DNA of 47,828 bases from DATLNM01 sp035536775 (GCA_035536775.1 DATLNM010000030.1:1-47828); one strand, 5' to 3'. Positions 14,466 through 23,224 are shown, counted from the stretch's first letter. A program made the numbers and translations. The notes: generated by a model from the sequence alone, not told the origin.

Positions 14466-14723
14466 TTACTCCTTGATCCTCAATGAGCCTCCGCTGAACG
14501 GAGGCATCAAGGTTAACTCGCACCCATCGGCAAGCGGGAGGTCGAGGTCGATCGTCTCACCGTCTTGAAGGATGACCGCAGCGAGCCGCCTGGGCGCGCC
14601 GATCCGTTCGAGGACGTCTGCGGCGGTCGACCCTTCGGGCATGTCGAGCTCGAAGCGGTTGTCATCCGCCCCCGCGGGGACGTGGTCCCGCAGCGCTCCG
14701 AAGCACACGATCTCGAGCCTCAT
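14466..14723 (-). CDS. MoaD/ThiS-like ubiquitin-fold sulfur carrier with six residues after the Gly-Gly
   Basis: 85 residues with a beta-grasp fold: MRLEIVCFGALRDHV, MPEGSTAADVLERI, and LADGCELTLMPPFSGG. In MoaD and ThiS the diglycine is the extreme C-terminus and is adenylated then thiocarboxylated. Here the Gly-Gly at 78-79 is followed by SLRIKE. Either the tail is removed by a protease before activation, or the protein is not used as a classical sulfur carrier. The codons for the tail contain AAGGAG, the ribosome-binding site of the aldehyde dehydrogenase, which may explain part of the extension. It is co-transcribed with that gene. No MoeB-like activating enzyme is in the window. Confidence 0.8.
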   Translation of the reverse strand: MRLEIVCFGALRDHVPAGADDNRFELDMPEGSTAADVLERIGAPRRLAAVILQDGETIDLDLPLADGCELTLMPPFSGGSLRIKE

Positions 14724-14743
14724 GACCGCACGGTAGCGGACGC

Positions 14744-14780
14744 GAGAACGCCGCCTTCCACCCGGGGAGGCGGCGTTCTC
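14744..14780 (-). terminator. Hairpin terminator candidate after the sulfurtransferase gene
   Basis: A 13-bp perfect stem, GAGAACGCCGCCT paired with AGGCGGCGTTCTC, around an 11-base loop. It lies 34 bp past the stop of the minus-strand sulfurtransferase and upstream of the MoaD-like gene. There is no T tract, so it may act factor-dependently or as a transcript-end stabiliser. Confidence 0.65.
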
Positions 14781-14814
14781 AGCACCTAGGGAGAGGGGTG
14801 AGCTCTTCTCCTAG

Positions 14815-15654
14815 TTACTTCTCTATCGGCACACCCACGAGGCTTCCGTACTCGGTCCATGAGCCGTCGTAGTTCATGACGTGTTGGAAGCCGAGCAGTT
14901 CTGTTAGGACGAACCACGAGTGCGACGATCGTTCACCGATTCGGCAATAGGTGACGACTTCCTTGTCCGAAGTGATGCCCTGCGCGGCGTAGAGCTCTTT
15001 GAGCTCGTCGGTGGACTTGAAGGTTCCGTCCTCGTTCACGGCCTTAGACCACGTGATGTTGGCCGCACCGGGGATGTGTCCGGGGACCTGGGCTTGCTCC
15101 TGCGGGAGGTGCGGAGGCGCGAGCAGCTCGCCGCGGTACTCCTCAGGCGAGCGGACGTCGACCCACGCGGCGGGCCCCTGCGCACGCTTGATGACATCGT
15201 CGCGGAAGATGCGCAGCTCGGGGCGCTCGGGGCCGACGGTGAAGGTCGTGGCCGGACGCGCCGGGACTTCCTGGCTGAAGATGCGGCTCTCGAGCTCCCA
15301 CTTCTTGCGTCCGCCGTTCAATAGCTTCACGTTCTCGACCCCGCGGTACTTGAAGAGCCAGTAGGCGTAGGCCGCGAACCAGTTGTTGTTGCCGCTGTAG
15401 AGCACGATCGTGGCGTCGTTGGAGATGCCCTTCTCTCCGAGGAGCTTCGCGAGGCCCTCCGCCGAGACGAACTCACGCCGGGGAGCGTCGTGGAGGTCGG
15501 TCTCCCAATTGATCGAGAGGGCGTTTGGGATGTGGCCCTTCTCGTAGGCGCTGGTGTCCTCATCGATCTCGATGATCGCCACGTTCGCGTCGCCGTTGTG
15601 CTCTTCGACCCAGTCGGTGTCGACGAGCGAGCTGGCATTGAAATAGTCCGTCAC
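14815..15654 (-). CDS. Thiosulfate sulfurtransferase, CysA/rhodanese type
   Basis: 279 residues with two rhodanese domains. The N-terminal, inactive-like domain has DEDTSAYEKGHIPNALSINW and LYSGNNNWFAAYAYWLF. The C-terminal domain has WVDVRSPEEYRGE, LPQEQAQVPGHIPGAANI, and the active loop TYCRIGERSSHSWFVL with the catalytic Cys. It ends NYDGSWTEYGSLVGVPIE. This is close to mycobacterial CysA2/CysA3. It moves sulfane sulfur from thiosulfate to a thiophilic acceptor. GTG 15654 is chosen because GGGAGG sits just upstream; the longer frame to 15819 has no similarity. It lies 19 bp downstream of the HTH gene, in one operon with it. Confidence 0.93.
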   Translation of the reverse strand: MTDYFNASSLVDTDWVEEHNGDANVAIIEIDEDTSAYEKGHIPNALSINWETDLHDAPRREFVSAEGLAKLLGEKGISNDATIVLYSGNNNWFAAYAYWLFKYRGVENVKLLNGGRKKWELESRIFSQEVPARPATTFTVGPERPELRIFRDDVIKRAQGPAAWVDVRSPEEYRGELLAPPHLPQEQAQVPGHIPGAANITWSKAVNEDGTFKSTDELKELYAAQGITSDKEVVTYCRIGERSSHSWFVLTELLGFQHVMNYDGSWTEYGSLVGVPIEK

Positions 15655-15673
15655 AGATTCCTCCCTTTTGTCT

Positions 15674-16120
15674 CTAGGTCTGGGGCGTGGATCTGGATTG
15701 GTCGATGACCTCGCGGACCCGAGAGAGCTGTCCCCGGGCGTCCTCGACCATGCGCTCGAGGATGCGAAGCTCGACCTCGAGCTGGTCGGCGGCCTCCGCG
15801 GCGTCTGGATGGCGTTCACCGGTCAGCTCGACGCCGGCCTCTTCCAGCGAGCCGGCCTCGCTCTCCCATGTGAAATAGACCTTGGCCGGGCGGCCCTTGT
15901 CGCGTCGGCGGGTCTCGGTCGCGAGGAACCCCGCCTCGACCATTAGGTCGAGGTGGGCTCGGGCAACGTTGGGGTGGATCTTGAAGGCGTCGCCGATCTC
16001 CTTGACGGTCTTTGGGCCGCTACGGAGGAGGAGGGAGAGGATCGCGGCGCGCGTGGGCAGCGAAAGGACCTTGGCGGTCCGGGTGGCGGATTCGTCTCCG
16101 AGGCGGGCCATGCGGGGCAT
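15674..16120 (-). CDS. ArsR-like winged-helix transcriptional regulator
   Basis: 148 residues. The winged helix is at ~12-90: LSLPTRAAILSLLLRSG, TVKEIGDAFKIHPNVARAHLDLMVEAGFLATE, with a wing at RRRDKGRPAKVYF. The C-terminal half is a probable coiled coil (EAADQLEVELRILERMVEDARGQLSRVREV). The domain order resembles SufR-type iron-sulfur sensing regulators next to suf operons. The Cys residues that bind the cluster in cyanobacterial SufR are not visible here, so that identity is not claimed. It lies between sufU and the sulfurtransferase, with its own promoter at 16134-16162. It may regulate this operon. Confidence 0.8.
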   Translation of the reverse strand: MPRMARLGDESATRTAKVLSLPTRAAILSLLLRSGPKTVKEIGDAFKIHPNVARAHLDLMVEAGFLATETRRRDKGRPAKVYFTWESEAGSLEEAGVELTGERHPDAAEAADQLEVELRILERMVEDARGQLSRVREVIDQSRSTPQT

Positions 16121-16133
16121 GGTAGCAGACTTT

Positions 16134-16162
16134 TATCTATTTGCCAGGTGCGAATAGTGCAA
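16134..16162 (-). promoter_or_regulatory. Promoter of the ArsR-like regulator, with inverted repeat
   Basis: Minus strand: -35 TTGCAC (16162-16157), a 17-bp spacer, and -10 TAGATA (16139-16134). The expected start of transcription is near 16127, so the ATG at 16120 would have a leader of about seven bases, nearly leaderless, as is common in Actinobacteria. TTTGC and GCAAA flank the spacer as a 14-bp-separated inverted repeat, a possible autoregulatory site. Confidence 0.55.
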
Positions 16163-16170
16163 AGGCTCTT

Positions 16171-16608
16171 TCAGGCCGGAGGCTTGCCCGACTCCTCGAG
16201 CGCCTCCACGAGGGTGTTCCACCCCAGAAGCGCGCACTTGATCCGCACCGGGTACTTCACGACGCCCTTCAACGCGACGAGATCACCCAGAGCGTCGTCG
16301 TCACCGGCCTCTTCGCCGGCCATCATCTTCTTGATCGCGTCCGCGAGAGCGCCGGCATCTTCGATGTCGAGGCCCTGGACCTTCTCGGTCATCATCGAGG
16401 CGCTCGCCTGGGAGATCGAGCAACCCTTGCCCTCGAATGCGACCCCTGTCAGCGAGTCGCCGTCGAACTTGAGGAACAGCTCGATCTCATCCCCGCACAG
16501 CGGGTTGTTGCGCTCGAGTGCCACGTCGTGGGGGTCGAGGCGCCCCTTGTTGCGAGGCGCGCGGTAGTGATCGAGGATCACTTCCTTATAGAGGTCCTCG
16601 AGACTCAT
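16171..16608 (-). CDS. sufU: SufU, zinc-binding sulfur acceptor for SufS
   Basis: 145 residues. Zinc ligands C38 (in NNPLCGDE) with D40, C63 (in GKGCSISQAS) and C125 (in IKCALLGW) fit SufU. SufU takes persulfide sulfur from SufS by ligand swapping and stimulates its desulfurase turnover. The insertion between C63 and C125 characteristic of SufU is present. The ATG at 16608 lies 13 bp after the sufS stop, with a GAGAGGGG ribosome-binding site. The upstream extension to 16707 lies inside sufS and is not real. It is the final gene of the sufD-Rieske-sufC-sufS-sufU operon. Confidence 0.93.
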   Translation of the reverse strand: MSLEDLYKEVILDHYRAPRNKGRLDPHDVALERNNPLCGDEIELFLKFDGDSLTGVAFEGKGCSISQASASMMTEKVQGLDIEDAGALADAIKKMMAGEEAGDDDALGDLVALKGVVKYPVRIKCALLGWNTLVEALEESGKPPA

Positions 16609-16621
16609 GCCGCCCCTCTCA

Positions 16622-17847
16622 TCAGATGAACCATTCCTTGGACTTCTCGAGCGCCGCGATGAGCGCGTCCACGTCTTCGGTCGTGTTGTACACGTAGAAC
16701 GAGGCACGTGCCGTCGCGGGAACGCCGAGCTTACGCATCAGCGGCTGCGCGCAGTGGTGTCCAGCCCGGATGCAGACACCCTCTTGGTCGAGGATGGTCG
16801 CCATGTCGTGCGGGTGGACCTCCTCGAGGTTGAACGACACGACGCCGCCGCGATCGTCGCCGGGAGGTGGGCCGTAGATCGTTGCGCCCATGTCGGCGAG
16901 CTTGCCCATCGCGTAACCGGCGAGTTCCGTCTCGTGAGCGTGGATCGCGTCGAGGCCAAGCGATTCGACGTATTCGACCGCTGCGCCCATGCCGACGGCC
17001 GGAGCGATGTTGGGTGTGCCGGCTTCGAACTTCTGGGGGACCTCGGCCCATGTGGCGCGGTCGGCCCACACCTCGCGGATCATCTCTCCCCCGCCGTGAA
17101 AGGGCTGCATCTCTTCGAGAAGCTCTTCGCGCGCCCAGAGAACCCCGGCGCCGGTCGGCCCGCACATCTTGTGCGCGGAGTACGCGAGGAAATCCGCGTC
17201 GAGGGCCACGGTGTCGATCGGGATGTGCGGCGCTGCTTGTGCGGCGTCGACCAGGATCAAAGCGCCGACAGCGTGGGCTGCATCGGCGATCTGACGGATC
17301 GGGTTGATCGTTCCGAGCACGTTCGACATCAAGGTGATCGCGACGAGCTTGGTCTTAGGTGTGATGTATTCGTCGAGCAGATCCATGCGCAGCCGGCTGC
17401 CGTCGTCGTCGATCGGAAGGTGACGGAGCACGGCGCCTGTCTCGGCCACGAGGAGCTGCCACGGGATGAGGTTCGAGTGGTGTTCCATCTCAGTCAGAAG
17501 GATCTCGTCGCCCTCGCGGATGTTTGCGCGTCCCCACGAGTAGCGGACGAGGTTGATCGCCTCCGTGGTACCGCGCGTGAACACGATGGAGCGCTCGCTG
17601 GGCGCGCCGATGAAGCGGGCGCACGCCGTGCGGGCGCCCTCGTACGCGATCGTTGCCTTCTCGCCAAGCTCGTAGAGACCACGGTGAACGTTCGCGTTCT
17701 CGGTCTCGTAGAAGTGCGCCATGCGGTCGATGACCTGTCGGGGCTTCTGGGAGGTCGCTGCCGAATCTAGGTAGACGAGACGCTTGCCTCGGGCAAGCGT
17801 CTCGAGGATCGGGAAGTCCTTGCGTACCGCCTCGACATCAAGTGGCA

Positions 17848-17848
<1 letters not shown>
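16622..17848 (-). CDS. sufS: Cysteine desulfurase SufS
   Basis: 408 residues, a fold-type I PLP enzyme. SAHKMCGPTG carries the PLP-binding Lys. HHSNLIPWQ and VDAAQAAPHIPIDT supply cofactor contacts. RAGHHCAQPLM carries the catalytic Cys, matching the class-II SufS motif. It removes sulfur from L-cysteine to give alanine and an enzyme persulfide, passed to SufU. The ATG overlaps the sufC stop as TGATG, so translation is coupled. Confidence 0.95.
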
Positions 17849-18651
<803 letters not shown>

Positions 18652-18653
18652 CG

Positions 18654-18983
18654 TTACTGTCCTTTCTCGCGCCTGGGGCCGACGAGGACCTCGTCGCCTT
18701 CGACCTTCACCTCGAAGGTCGGCTCTGGTTTGAGCGCAGGCAGGATCCTGACGGCGCCGGTCGCAACGTTGAAGCGTGAACCGTGAAGTGGGCACTCGAC
18801 CTCGAGCTCGTCGGGATCGAACTCACCCTCGGTGAGATACGCCTCTTGATGGGTGCAGACGTCGCCGAGCGCGTAGATGTCCGAGCCGACGCGGTAGAGG
18901 CCGACGAGCTCGCCGCCGGCTTCGACCTGGAGACATCCACCGTCTGGGACCTGATCGAGGCGCGCCACCGGCCAGAAGGTCAC
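18654..18983 (-). CDS. Rieske-type [2Fe-2S] ferredoxin in the suf operon
   Basis: 109 residues from a GTG start that overlaps the sufD stop as GTGA. The two cluster motifs are C43-x-H45 (VCTHQEAYL) and C64-x-x-H67 (ECPLHGSRF). The surrounding strands GLYRVGSDIYALGD and FNVATGAVRILP match non-haem dioxygenase-type Rieske ferredoxins. In actinobacterial suf operons this gene commonly sits between sufD and sufC. It may deliver electrons for Fe-S assembly, though the exact role is inferred from context. Confidence 0.92.
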   Translation of the reverse strand: MTFWPVARLDQVPDGGCLQVEAGGELVGLYRVGSDIYALGDVCTHQEAYLTEGEFDPDELEVECPLHGSRFNVATGAVRILPALKPEPTFEVKVEGDEVLVGPRREKGQ

Positions 18984-20215
18984 GCTCCGACCTCGAGGCT
19001 TTGCGTGCCTTCGACCTTCGCGGCGATCGCCGTGGAGAGGTCGTCTCGCACGCCTTCGAGTCGGACGCGGTCGAGGACCTCGCCGAAGAACCCGAACACG
19101 ATCAGCTTCTGAGCGGTGACGCGGTCGATGCCACGGCTCAAGAGGTAGAAGAGGTGCTCCTCCTCGACCGGCGAGACGGTCGCGCCGTGCGTGCAGCGGA
19201 CCTCGTTGGCCTCGATCTCGAGCTGCGGGATCGAGTGCGCCATCGCGTCTTCCGACAGCACGAGGTTGCGGTTGGCCTGGTACGCGTCGGTGCCCTGCGC
19301 GCCCTTTGCGACCTTGATCAGCCCCGAGTACTCCGACCGAGAGTGTTCTTTGAGAGCGCCCTTGTAGAGCAGGTCTGAGGTCCCGTGAGGCGCGTCGTGT
19401 CCCTGAAGCGTGCGCTGCGCGAAGTGCTGGTCGGAGTCGGCGAAATAGAGGCCGAGCATCTCCGAGAAGGACCCCTCGCCCTTCAGCACGGATTCGACCT
19501 GGGTGCGTGCGAACGTCGAACCGAGGTTCACTACGAGGCTGCGCACCGTTGAGTCGCGCCATCCCGTGAAGCGCTGTGTCTGGAAATGATGAACGTTGCG
19601 ACCCCACTCTTGAAGCGAGATGTAGTTGACAGTGGCGCCCCGGCGCGCATCGACCTCGACGACGCTCGCGCAGAGAGATGCGTCGGCGGCCTCCGGACTG
19701 GCGAAGCGCTCAACGATCGTGACGCTCGCGGTTTCTTCGACCACGATCGTCGTGTGCGGGAACACCGAGCCCCCCGGCGCGACCGTGCGCGCCATCTCGA
19801 GTGGGATCTCGACGTCGAGGCCGCGCGGGACATAGATCACAGCGTCGTCTGAATGGAACGCGCCGTGTAGAGCCGTGAACTTGTGCTCGTCTACAGGGAC
19901 CTCGGTAAAGAAGTGCTCTTTGACAAGGCCGGGGTGGTCCGTGAATACGTTCGCCCCCGTGGAGAACACGACACCTTTGGATGCGAGATCGTCAGGGAGC
20001 GCCGAGGTCTTCAGCGTCCCCGGGACCGGAACATCGAAGCGGTCGAAGTCGAACTTGCGGACGTCGACGTAGCGCCAGTCCTCGCCCTTGGGGTCGGGCA
20101 TCTCGAGCTTTTCGAAGACCTCGAACGCGTGCTTACGGCGCTCGGCGAGCCAGCCGGGCTCGCCCAGCTGAGTGGCGAGCGCCTCGGCGGCTTCGAGGGT
20201 CAGCCGGGGGGCCAT
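18980..20215 (-). CDS. sufD: SufD scaffold protein
   Basis: 411 residues of the SufBD beta-helix family: VTIVERFASPEAADASLCASVVEVDARRGATVNYISLQEWG, then HGTSDLLYKGALKEHSRSEYSGLIKV and TDAYQANRNLVLSEDAMAHSIPQLEIEANEVRCTHGATVSPV. The terminal helices DRVTAQKLIVFGFFGEVLDRV close it. It is shorter than SufB, with a divergent N-terminus, as is normal for SufD. It forms SufBC2D with SufB and SufC. GAAAGG precedes the ATG. A candidate iron-regulator palindrome lies 45 bp upstream, at 20260-20275. Confidence 0.93.
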   Translation of the reverse strand: MAPRLTLEAAEALATQLGEPGWLAERRKHAFEVFEKLEMPDPKGEDWRYVDVRKFDFDRFDVPVPGTLKTSALPDDLASKGVVFSTGANVFTDHPGLVKEHFFTEVPVDEHKFTALHGAFHSDDAVIYVPRGLDVEIPLEMARTVAPGGSVFPHTTIVVEETASVTIVERFASPEAADASLCASVVEVDARRGATVNYISLQEWGRNVHHFQTQRFTGWRDSTVRSLVVNLGSTFARTQVESVLKGEGSFSEMLGLYFADSDQHFAQRTLQGHDAPHGTSDLLYKGALKEHSRSEYSGLIKVAKGAQGTDAYQANRNLVLSEDAMAHSIPQLEIEANEVRCTHGATVSPVEEEHLFYLLSRGIDRVTAQKLIVFGFFGEVLDRVRLEGVRDDLSTAIAAKVEGTQSLEVGA

Positions 20216-20259
20216 CGATGCCTTTCGGGTCGCTTGTGAATGTCTTCACGAGCTTACCA

Positions 20260-20275
20260 GTTAGGGCAACCTAAC
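20260..20275. promoter_or_regulatory. Candidate operator GTTAGG-N4-CCTAAC upstream of sufD
   Basis: A perfect palindrome, GTTAGGGCAACCTAAC, extended to A...T outside. It lies 45 bp before the sufD start. The same palindrome with the same flank TACCA occurs upstream of sufB (24829-24844), and two more precede the FTR1 permease gene. Half-site spacing differs from the classical IdeR/DtxR box, so the regulator is not named. Confidence 0.7.
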
Positions 20276-20444
20276 TAGGTCCGAGTTGTCGCGTTTGCCC
20301 AGGTCAGCGAACTGATTCAGCGCGCTAGCAGCAGGAGGTGAAGCGTTACTACGGAATCTCATATCCGTACCTCTCAGCATCGGCCATGACTCAACGACGA
20401 GATCGGCTCCTCGGCCACCCACCCGTTCATATGGAGGTCGTCCG

Positions 20445-21011
20445 ATGAACCGCAACTCCATCCGCTCACTATCCGGGCTCGCTGCCGTCGCTCTCCTACT
20501 TGGCGCACTCGCAGTTCCGGCCACGGCCAAGCCCTCCAAGGGGTGTCCGAAGTTCAAGCCGGGGGTCGCCCCGGCGAGCGAGGCCCAGGTTCTCAAGGTC
20601 ACCGATAAGGCGACCGTCGATAAGCCCCTGGTGGTCAACTTCACGCATGCGACGGCGCTCCCCCTGCCGGATATGGAGCCACTGCCGGTTACGGAGGAAC
20701 GCCTCTACTACAACATCCAACTCGTCACGAAGTCGCACGCTCCCGGACTCTTCATCCTGGAGGAGTTCGAAGACGTTAGCGACATCGACCTCTACCTCTA
20801 TGACGCCAGCGGAACCGAGGTAGCGAGCTCGGCCGTTTTCAACCCGGTGCCCCAAGGACCGCTCGGAGGTCCAACCGGCGGCAACGGTTACGAGTCTGTG
20901 CCGGGCCTAGACTCAACGCCATGCGCCGGCTACACGATCGAGAGCCGCGCGGTGTTGACGGAGGGGTCGGCGGCCACCCTCAAGATCTGGTTAGAGGGCA
21001 GCCACCACTAG
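20445..21011 (+). CDS. Secreted protein of unknown function
   Basis: 188 residues. The signal peptide is NRNSIRSLSGLAAVALLLGA with cleavage near TAKPSKG. The mature part has two Cys (GCPKF and TPCAGY) and a beta-rich stretch: PLVVNFTHATAL, RLYYNIQLVTKS, LFILEEFEDVSDIDLYLYD, and ATLKIWLEGS. The DIDLYLYDASG stretch resembles extracellular beta-sandwich folds of the pre-peptidase C-terminal type. No family is assigned with confidence. GGAGGTCGTCCG precedes the ATG. It is divergent from sufD; the suf palindrome lies in the shared gap, far from this gene. Confidence 0.7.
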   Translation: MNRNSIRSLSGLAAVALLLGALAVPATAKPSKGCPKFKPGVAPASEAQVLKVTDKATVDKPLVVNFTHATALPLPDMEPLPVTEERLYYNIQLVTKSHAPGLFILEEFEDVSDIDLYLYDASGTEVASSAVFNPVPQGPLGGPTGGNGYESVPGLDSTPCAGYTIESRAVLTEGSAATLKIWLEGSHH

Positions 21012-21967
21012 ATCTATCAGATGGCGATCGCCTCTCGGGCTCCGGCGCGGGAAGCGGTCGCTTATCGCGCGCCGGTGCGGGGGCGGGGTTCATTGCGATC
21101 GCGTTGGCGGCTGCGCTGTGGGCCGTTGCGGCGAGCGTCGCGCGGAACCTGTTCGATTCCGGCGTCCCCCCGATCGAGTTGGTGCAAGCGCGTGCTCTGA
21201 TCGGCGCAGTCGGCCTCGGTCTGATCCCCGGAGCCTGGCGCCAGGCAGCCAAAGGCGCCGGAAGTGCTTCCTGGTTCCACGTCGTCGGGTTGGGGCTATC
21301 GATCGCGGCCGTGAACGCGGCTTACTACTTGGCTATCGAGCGCCTCGCCGTCGCCGTCGCGATCGTGCTGCAGTACACGGCTCCCGCCCTCGTCGTTGCG
21401 TGGGTTGCCGTCCGAACGCGGCGTAGGCCCGAAACGGTGGTGCTCGTGGCTCTCTTCGGCGCGGTGGCCGGCGTCGTCCTAGCTTCCGAGCTCCTCGCCG
21501 GGGATATCGGGACGCTCGACGGTGTCGGCATCGCGCTCGGCCTTGCTGCAGCGGTCATGTTCGCGACCTACACCCTGCTCAGTCAAAGCGTCGCTGCCGC
21601 ATACGGTCCACTGGGCGCGCTGGCGCGCGCGTTCGCAGTCGCCGCGTTGGTGTGGATCGTGTTCCAGATCCCGCGTGGTGTGCCGGAATCCCTGATCGAG
21701 CGCGCGAATATCCCCGAGGTTCTGTTCGTAGGGATTGCCGGCACGATCCTGCCGTTCATCTTGTATCTGTGGGGCATCACGAAAGTTGCGGCCGAACGCG
21801 CCGCGATCGCCGCGACGCTCGAACCTGTCCTCGCCGGCGTCGTGGCGTGGATCTGGTTGGGGCAAACGCTTTCACCGATGCAGTTGGCCGGCGGAGCACT
21901 TGCCCTCGGGGCGGTCGGGATGCTCCAAGCACGCCGCCGCGAAGCGGTGGCGCCACCCGACCTGTAG
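20921..21967 (+). CDS. EamA/DMT-family transporter
   Basis: About 348 residues if started at ATG 20921, where the first ~30 residues overlap the preceding gene in another frame and look non-native. The natural protein probably begins near 21080 with GFIAIALAAALWAVAASVAR, but no ATG, GTG or TTG precedes it closely in frame, so the start is uncertain. Ten transmembrane segments in two EamA repeats: PIELVQARALIG ... AVNAAYYLAIERLAVAVAIVLQYTAPALV, then FATYTLLSQSVAAAYGPLGAL ... LYLWGITKVAAERAAIAATLEPVLAGVVAWIWLGQTLSPMQLAGGALALGAV. Drug or metabolite export, substrate unknown. Confidence 0.85.
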   Translation: MRRLHDREPRGVDGGVGGHPQDLVRGQPPLDLSDGDRLSGSGAGSGRLSRAGAGAGFIAIALAAALWAVAASVARNLFDSGVPPIELVQARALIGAVGLGLIPGAWRQAAKGAGSASWFHVVGLGLSIAAVNAAYYLAIERLAVAVAIVLQYTAPALVVAWVAVRTRRRPETVVLVALFGAVAGVVLASELLAGDIGTLDGVGIALGLAAAVMFATYTLLSQSVAAAYGPLGALARAFAVAALVWIVFQIPRGVPESLIERANIPEVLFVGIAGTILPFILYLWGITKVAAERAAIAATLEPVLAGVVAWIWLGQTLSPMQLAGGALALGAVGMLQARRREAVAPPDL

Positions 21968-22006
21968 TCGCGGGTCCACTGGGTCAGCGGGGCGCCCCGC
22001 ATGATC

Positions 22007-22159
22007 GGCTGACCGGCGTGACCGGCTGACCGGCGTGCCCGGCTGACCGGCGTGCCCGGCTGACCGGCGTGCCCGGCTGACCGGCGTGCCCGGCTGACCG
22101 GCGTGCCCGGCTGACCGGCATGACCGGCTGACCGGCGTACCCGGCTGACCGGGACACCC
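22007..22159. repeat. 17-bp tandem minisatellite, nine units
   Basis: Unit GGCTGACCGGCGTGCCC. Units 2-6 are identical. Units 1, 7 and 8 differ at one to three bases (GTGACC, CATGACC, GTACCC), and unit 9 (22143-22159) is degenerate. There are no spacers, so it is not a CRISPR array. The 17-bp length is not a multiple of three, and reading frames through it shift with each unit. It fills the space between the stops of two convergent genes. Confidence 0.95.
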
Positions 22160-22176
22160 GCCGCGTGCACAGGGTT

Positions 22177-23217
22177 CTAGCTAGTGGCGAGGCGCTCCAA
22201 GCGGGTGCCGACAAGGGGGGCGAACTTGAACGCGTGGCCGCTGCAGGCGGAGCCGACCACGATGTTCCCGTGGCGCTCGAGGACGAAGCTCTCGTCTTCG
22301 GTGTTCGTGTAGAAGCACGTCTCAGCGCGCAGCAGCGGAAGCTCGCGGCCGAACCGTCGCCGGATCCACTCGCTCACCCGCTGGACCGACTCCTCATCCG
22401 GCGCGCTCGGCGCGTCCGGATCCGCGGTCGGGCCGGCGATGTGCTCCCCGGCCTTGATGCCCTCGCCCGGCGCGGCCAACGAGTACACGGTTGGTTCACC
22501 CCACTCGACCAGCGCCGGAACGACGTTGCCGTCGGCGCTGTCGAAGCTGAAGTAGGCGATCGTCTCCCGCGTGGGACGAACGACTAACTCGATCCCAACC
22601 TCGGCGAGAAGGCCCTTGGCCCAGGGACCGGCCGTGACGACTGCAGTCAGCGCATGGATCTCTTCGCCGCTCTCGGTCGACACCACGACACCGTTGTCCG
22701 TCTGGTGGATGCGCGTCACGGGTGATGAGTAGCTGAATGCCGCGCCTTTGACTTCGGCGCGTCCGGTGAACGCGCTGATGGCTTCGTCGGCTCGGATCAT
22801 CGACGCGTCCGATTGGAACAACGCGGTTTCGCCCTCATCGAGGTAAACGAACGGCCATCGCTTGCTCACATCCGCAGCGCTGAGGATCTCGGATCCAAGA
22901 CGGTGCGCGCTCAGGGCAGCCTTGTGGTCATCGAGCCCGCCACCTAGGTCCAACGCGCCCGTCGGCTCCAGCAGCGTGCGACCGGTCTCCTCCTCGAGCT
23001 CCCTCCATAGCGAGCGCGCCTCGATCGTCATGCCCACGTAGAGCGGATCGGGATATGAGTGGCGGAAGATCCGCGACGTTCCGTGACTCGAGCCGTGGGT
23101 GTGGCCCGGCTCGAACCTCTCGAGGACGACGACCTCGTGGCCCGACCTCGCCAGGGCCCACGCGGTTGCCACACCCATGATTCCGGCGCCGACAACGACC
23201 ACTTCCGTCTCAGTCAC
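22177..23217 (-). CDS. FAD-dependent amine oxidase of the sarcosine / N-methyltryptophan oxidase family
   Basis: 346 residues from GTG 23217. The Rossmann ADP-binding motif is VVVVGAGIMGVATAWALARSG. HGSSHGTSRIFRHSY is the family's active-site loop. AETCFYTNTEDESFVLERH contains the Cys that carries covalent FAD in monomeric sarcosine oxidases. The C-terminal GSACSGHAFKFAPLVG is the second conserved patch. It oxidises secondary amino acids to imines with release of peroxide; the substrate is not deducible. The start is chosen because the frame upstream lies inside the 37-residue ORF and has no similarity. It is the last gene of the sufB transcript and ends next to the minisatellite. Confidence 0.88.
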   Translation of the reverse strand: MTETEVVVVGAGIMGVATAWALARSGHEVVVLERFEPGHTHGSSHGTSRIFRHSYPDPLYVGMTIEARSLWRELEEETGRTLLEPTGALDLGGGLDDHKAALSAHRLGSEILSAADVSKRWPFVYLDEGETALFQSDASMIRADEAISAFTGRAEVKGAAFSYSSPVTRIHQTDNGVVVSTESGEEIHALTAVVTAGPWAKGLLAEVGIELVVRPTRETIAYFSFDSADGNVVPALVEWGEPTVYSLAAPGEGIKAGEHIAGPTADPDAPSAPDEESVQRVSEWIRRRFGRELPLLRAETCFYTNTEDESFVLERHGNIVVGSACSGHAFKFAPLVGTRLERLATS

Positions 23218-23224
23218 GCCACGG

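Noticed and set aside
20260..20275. Canonical IdeR/DtxR iron box
   Set aside because: The consensus needs TTAGG...CCTAA over 19 bp with a defined inner palindrome; here the spacing is shorter. Reported instead as a separate box type.
22007..22159. CRISPR array
   Set aside because: Units are contiguous with no spacers, and there are no cas genes.
21583..22170. 195-codon minus-strand ORF across the minisatellite
   Set aside because: Its repeated peptide is only the 17-bp repeat read through; the rest is antisense to the EamA transporter.
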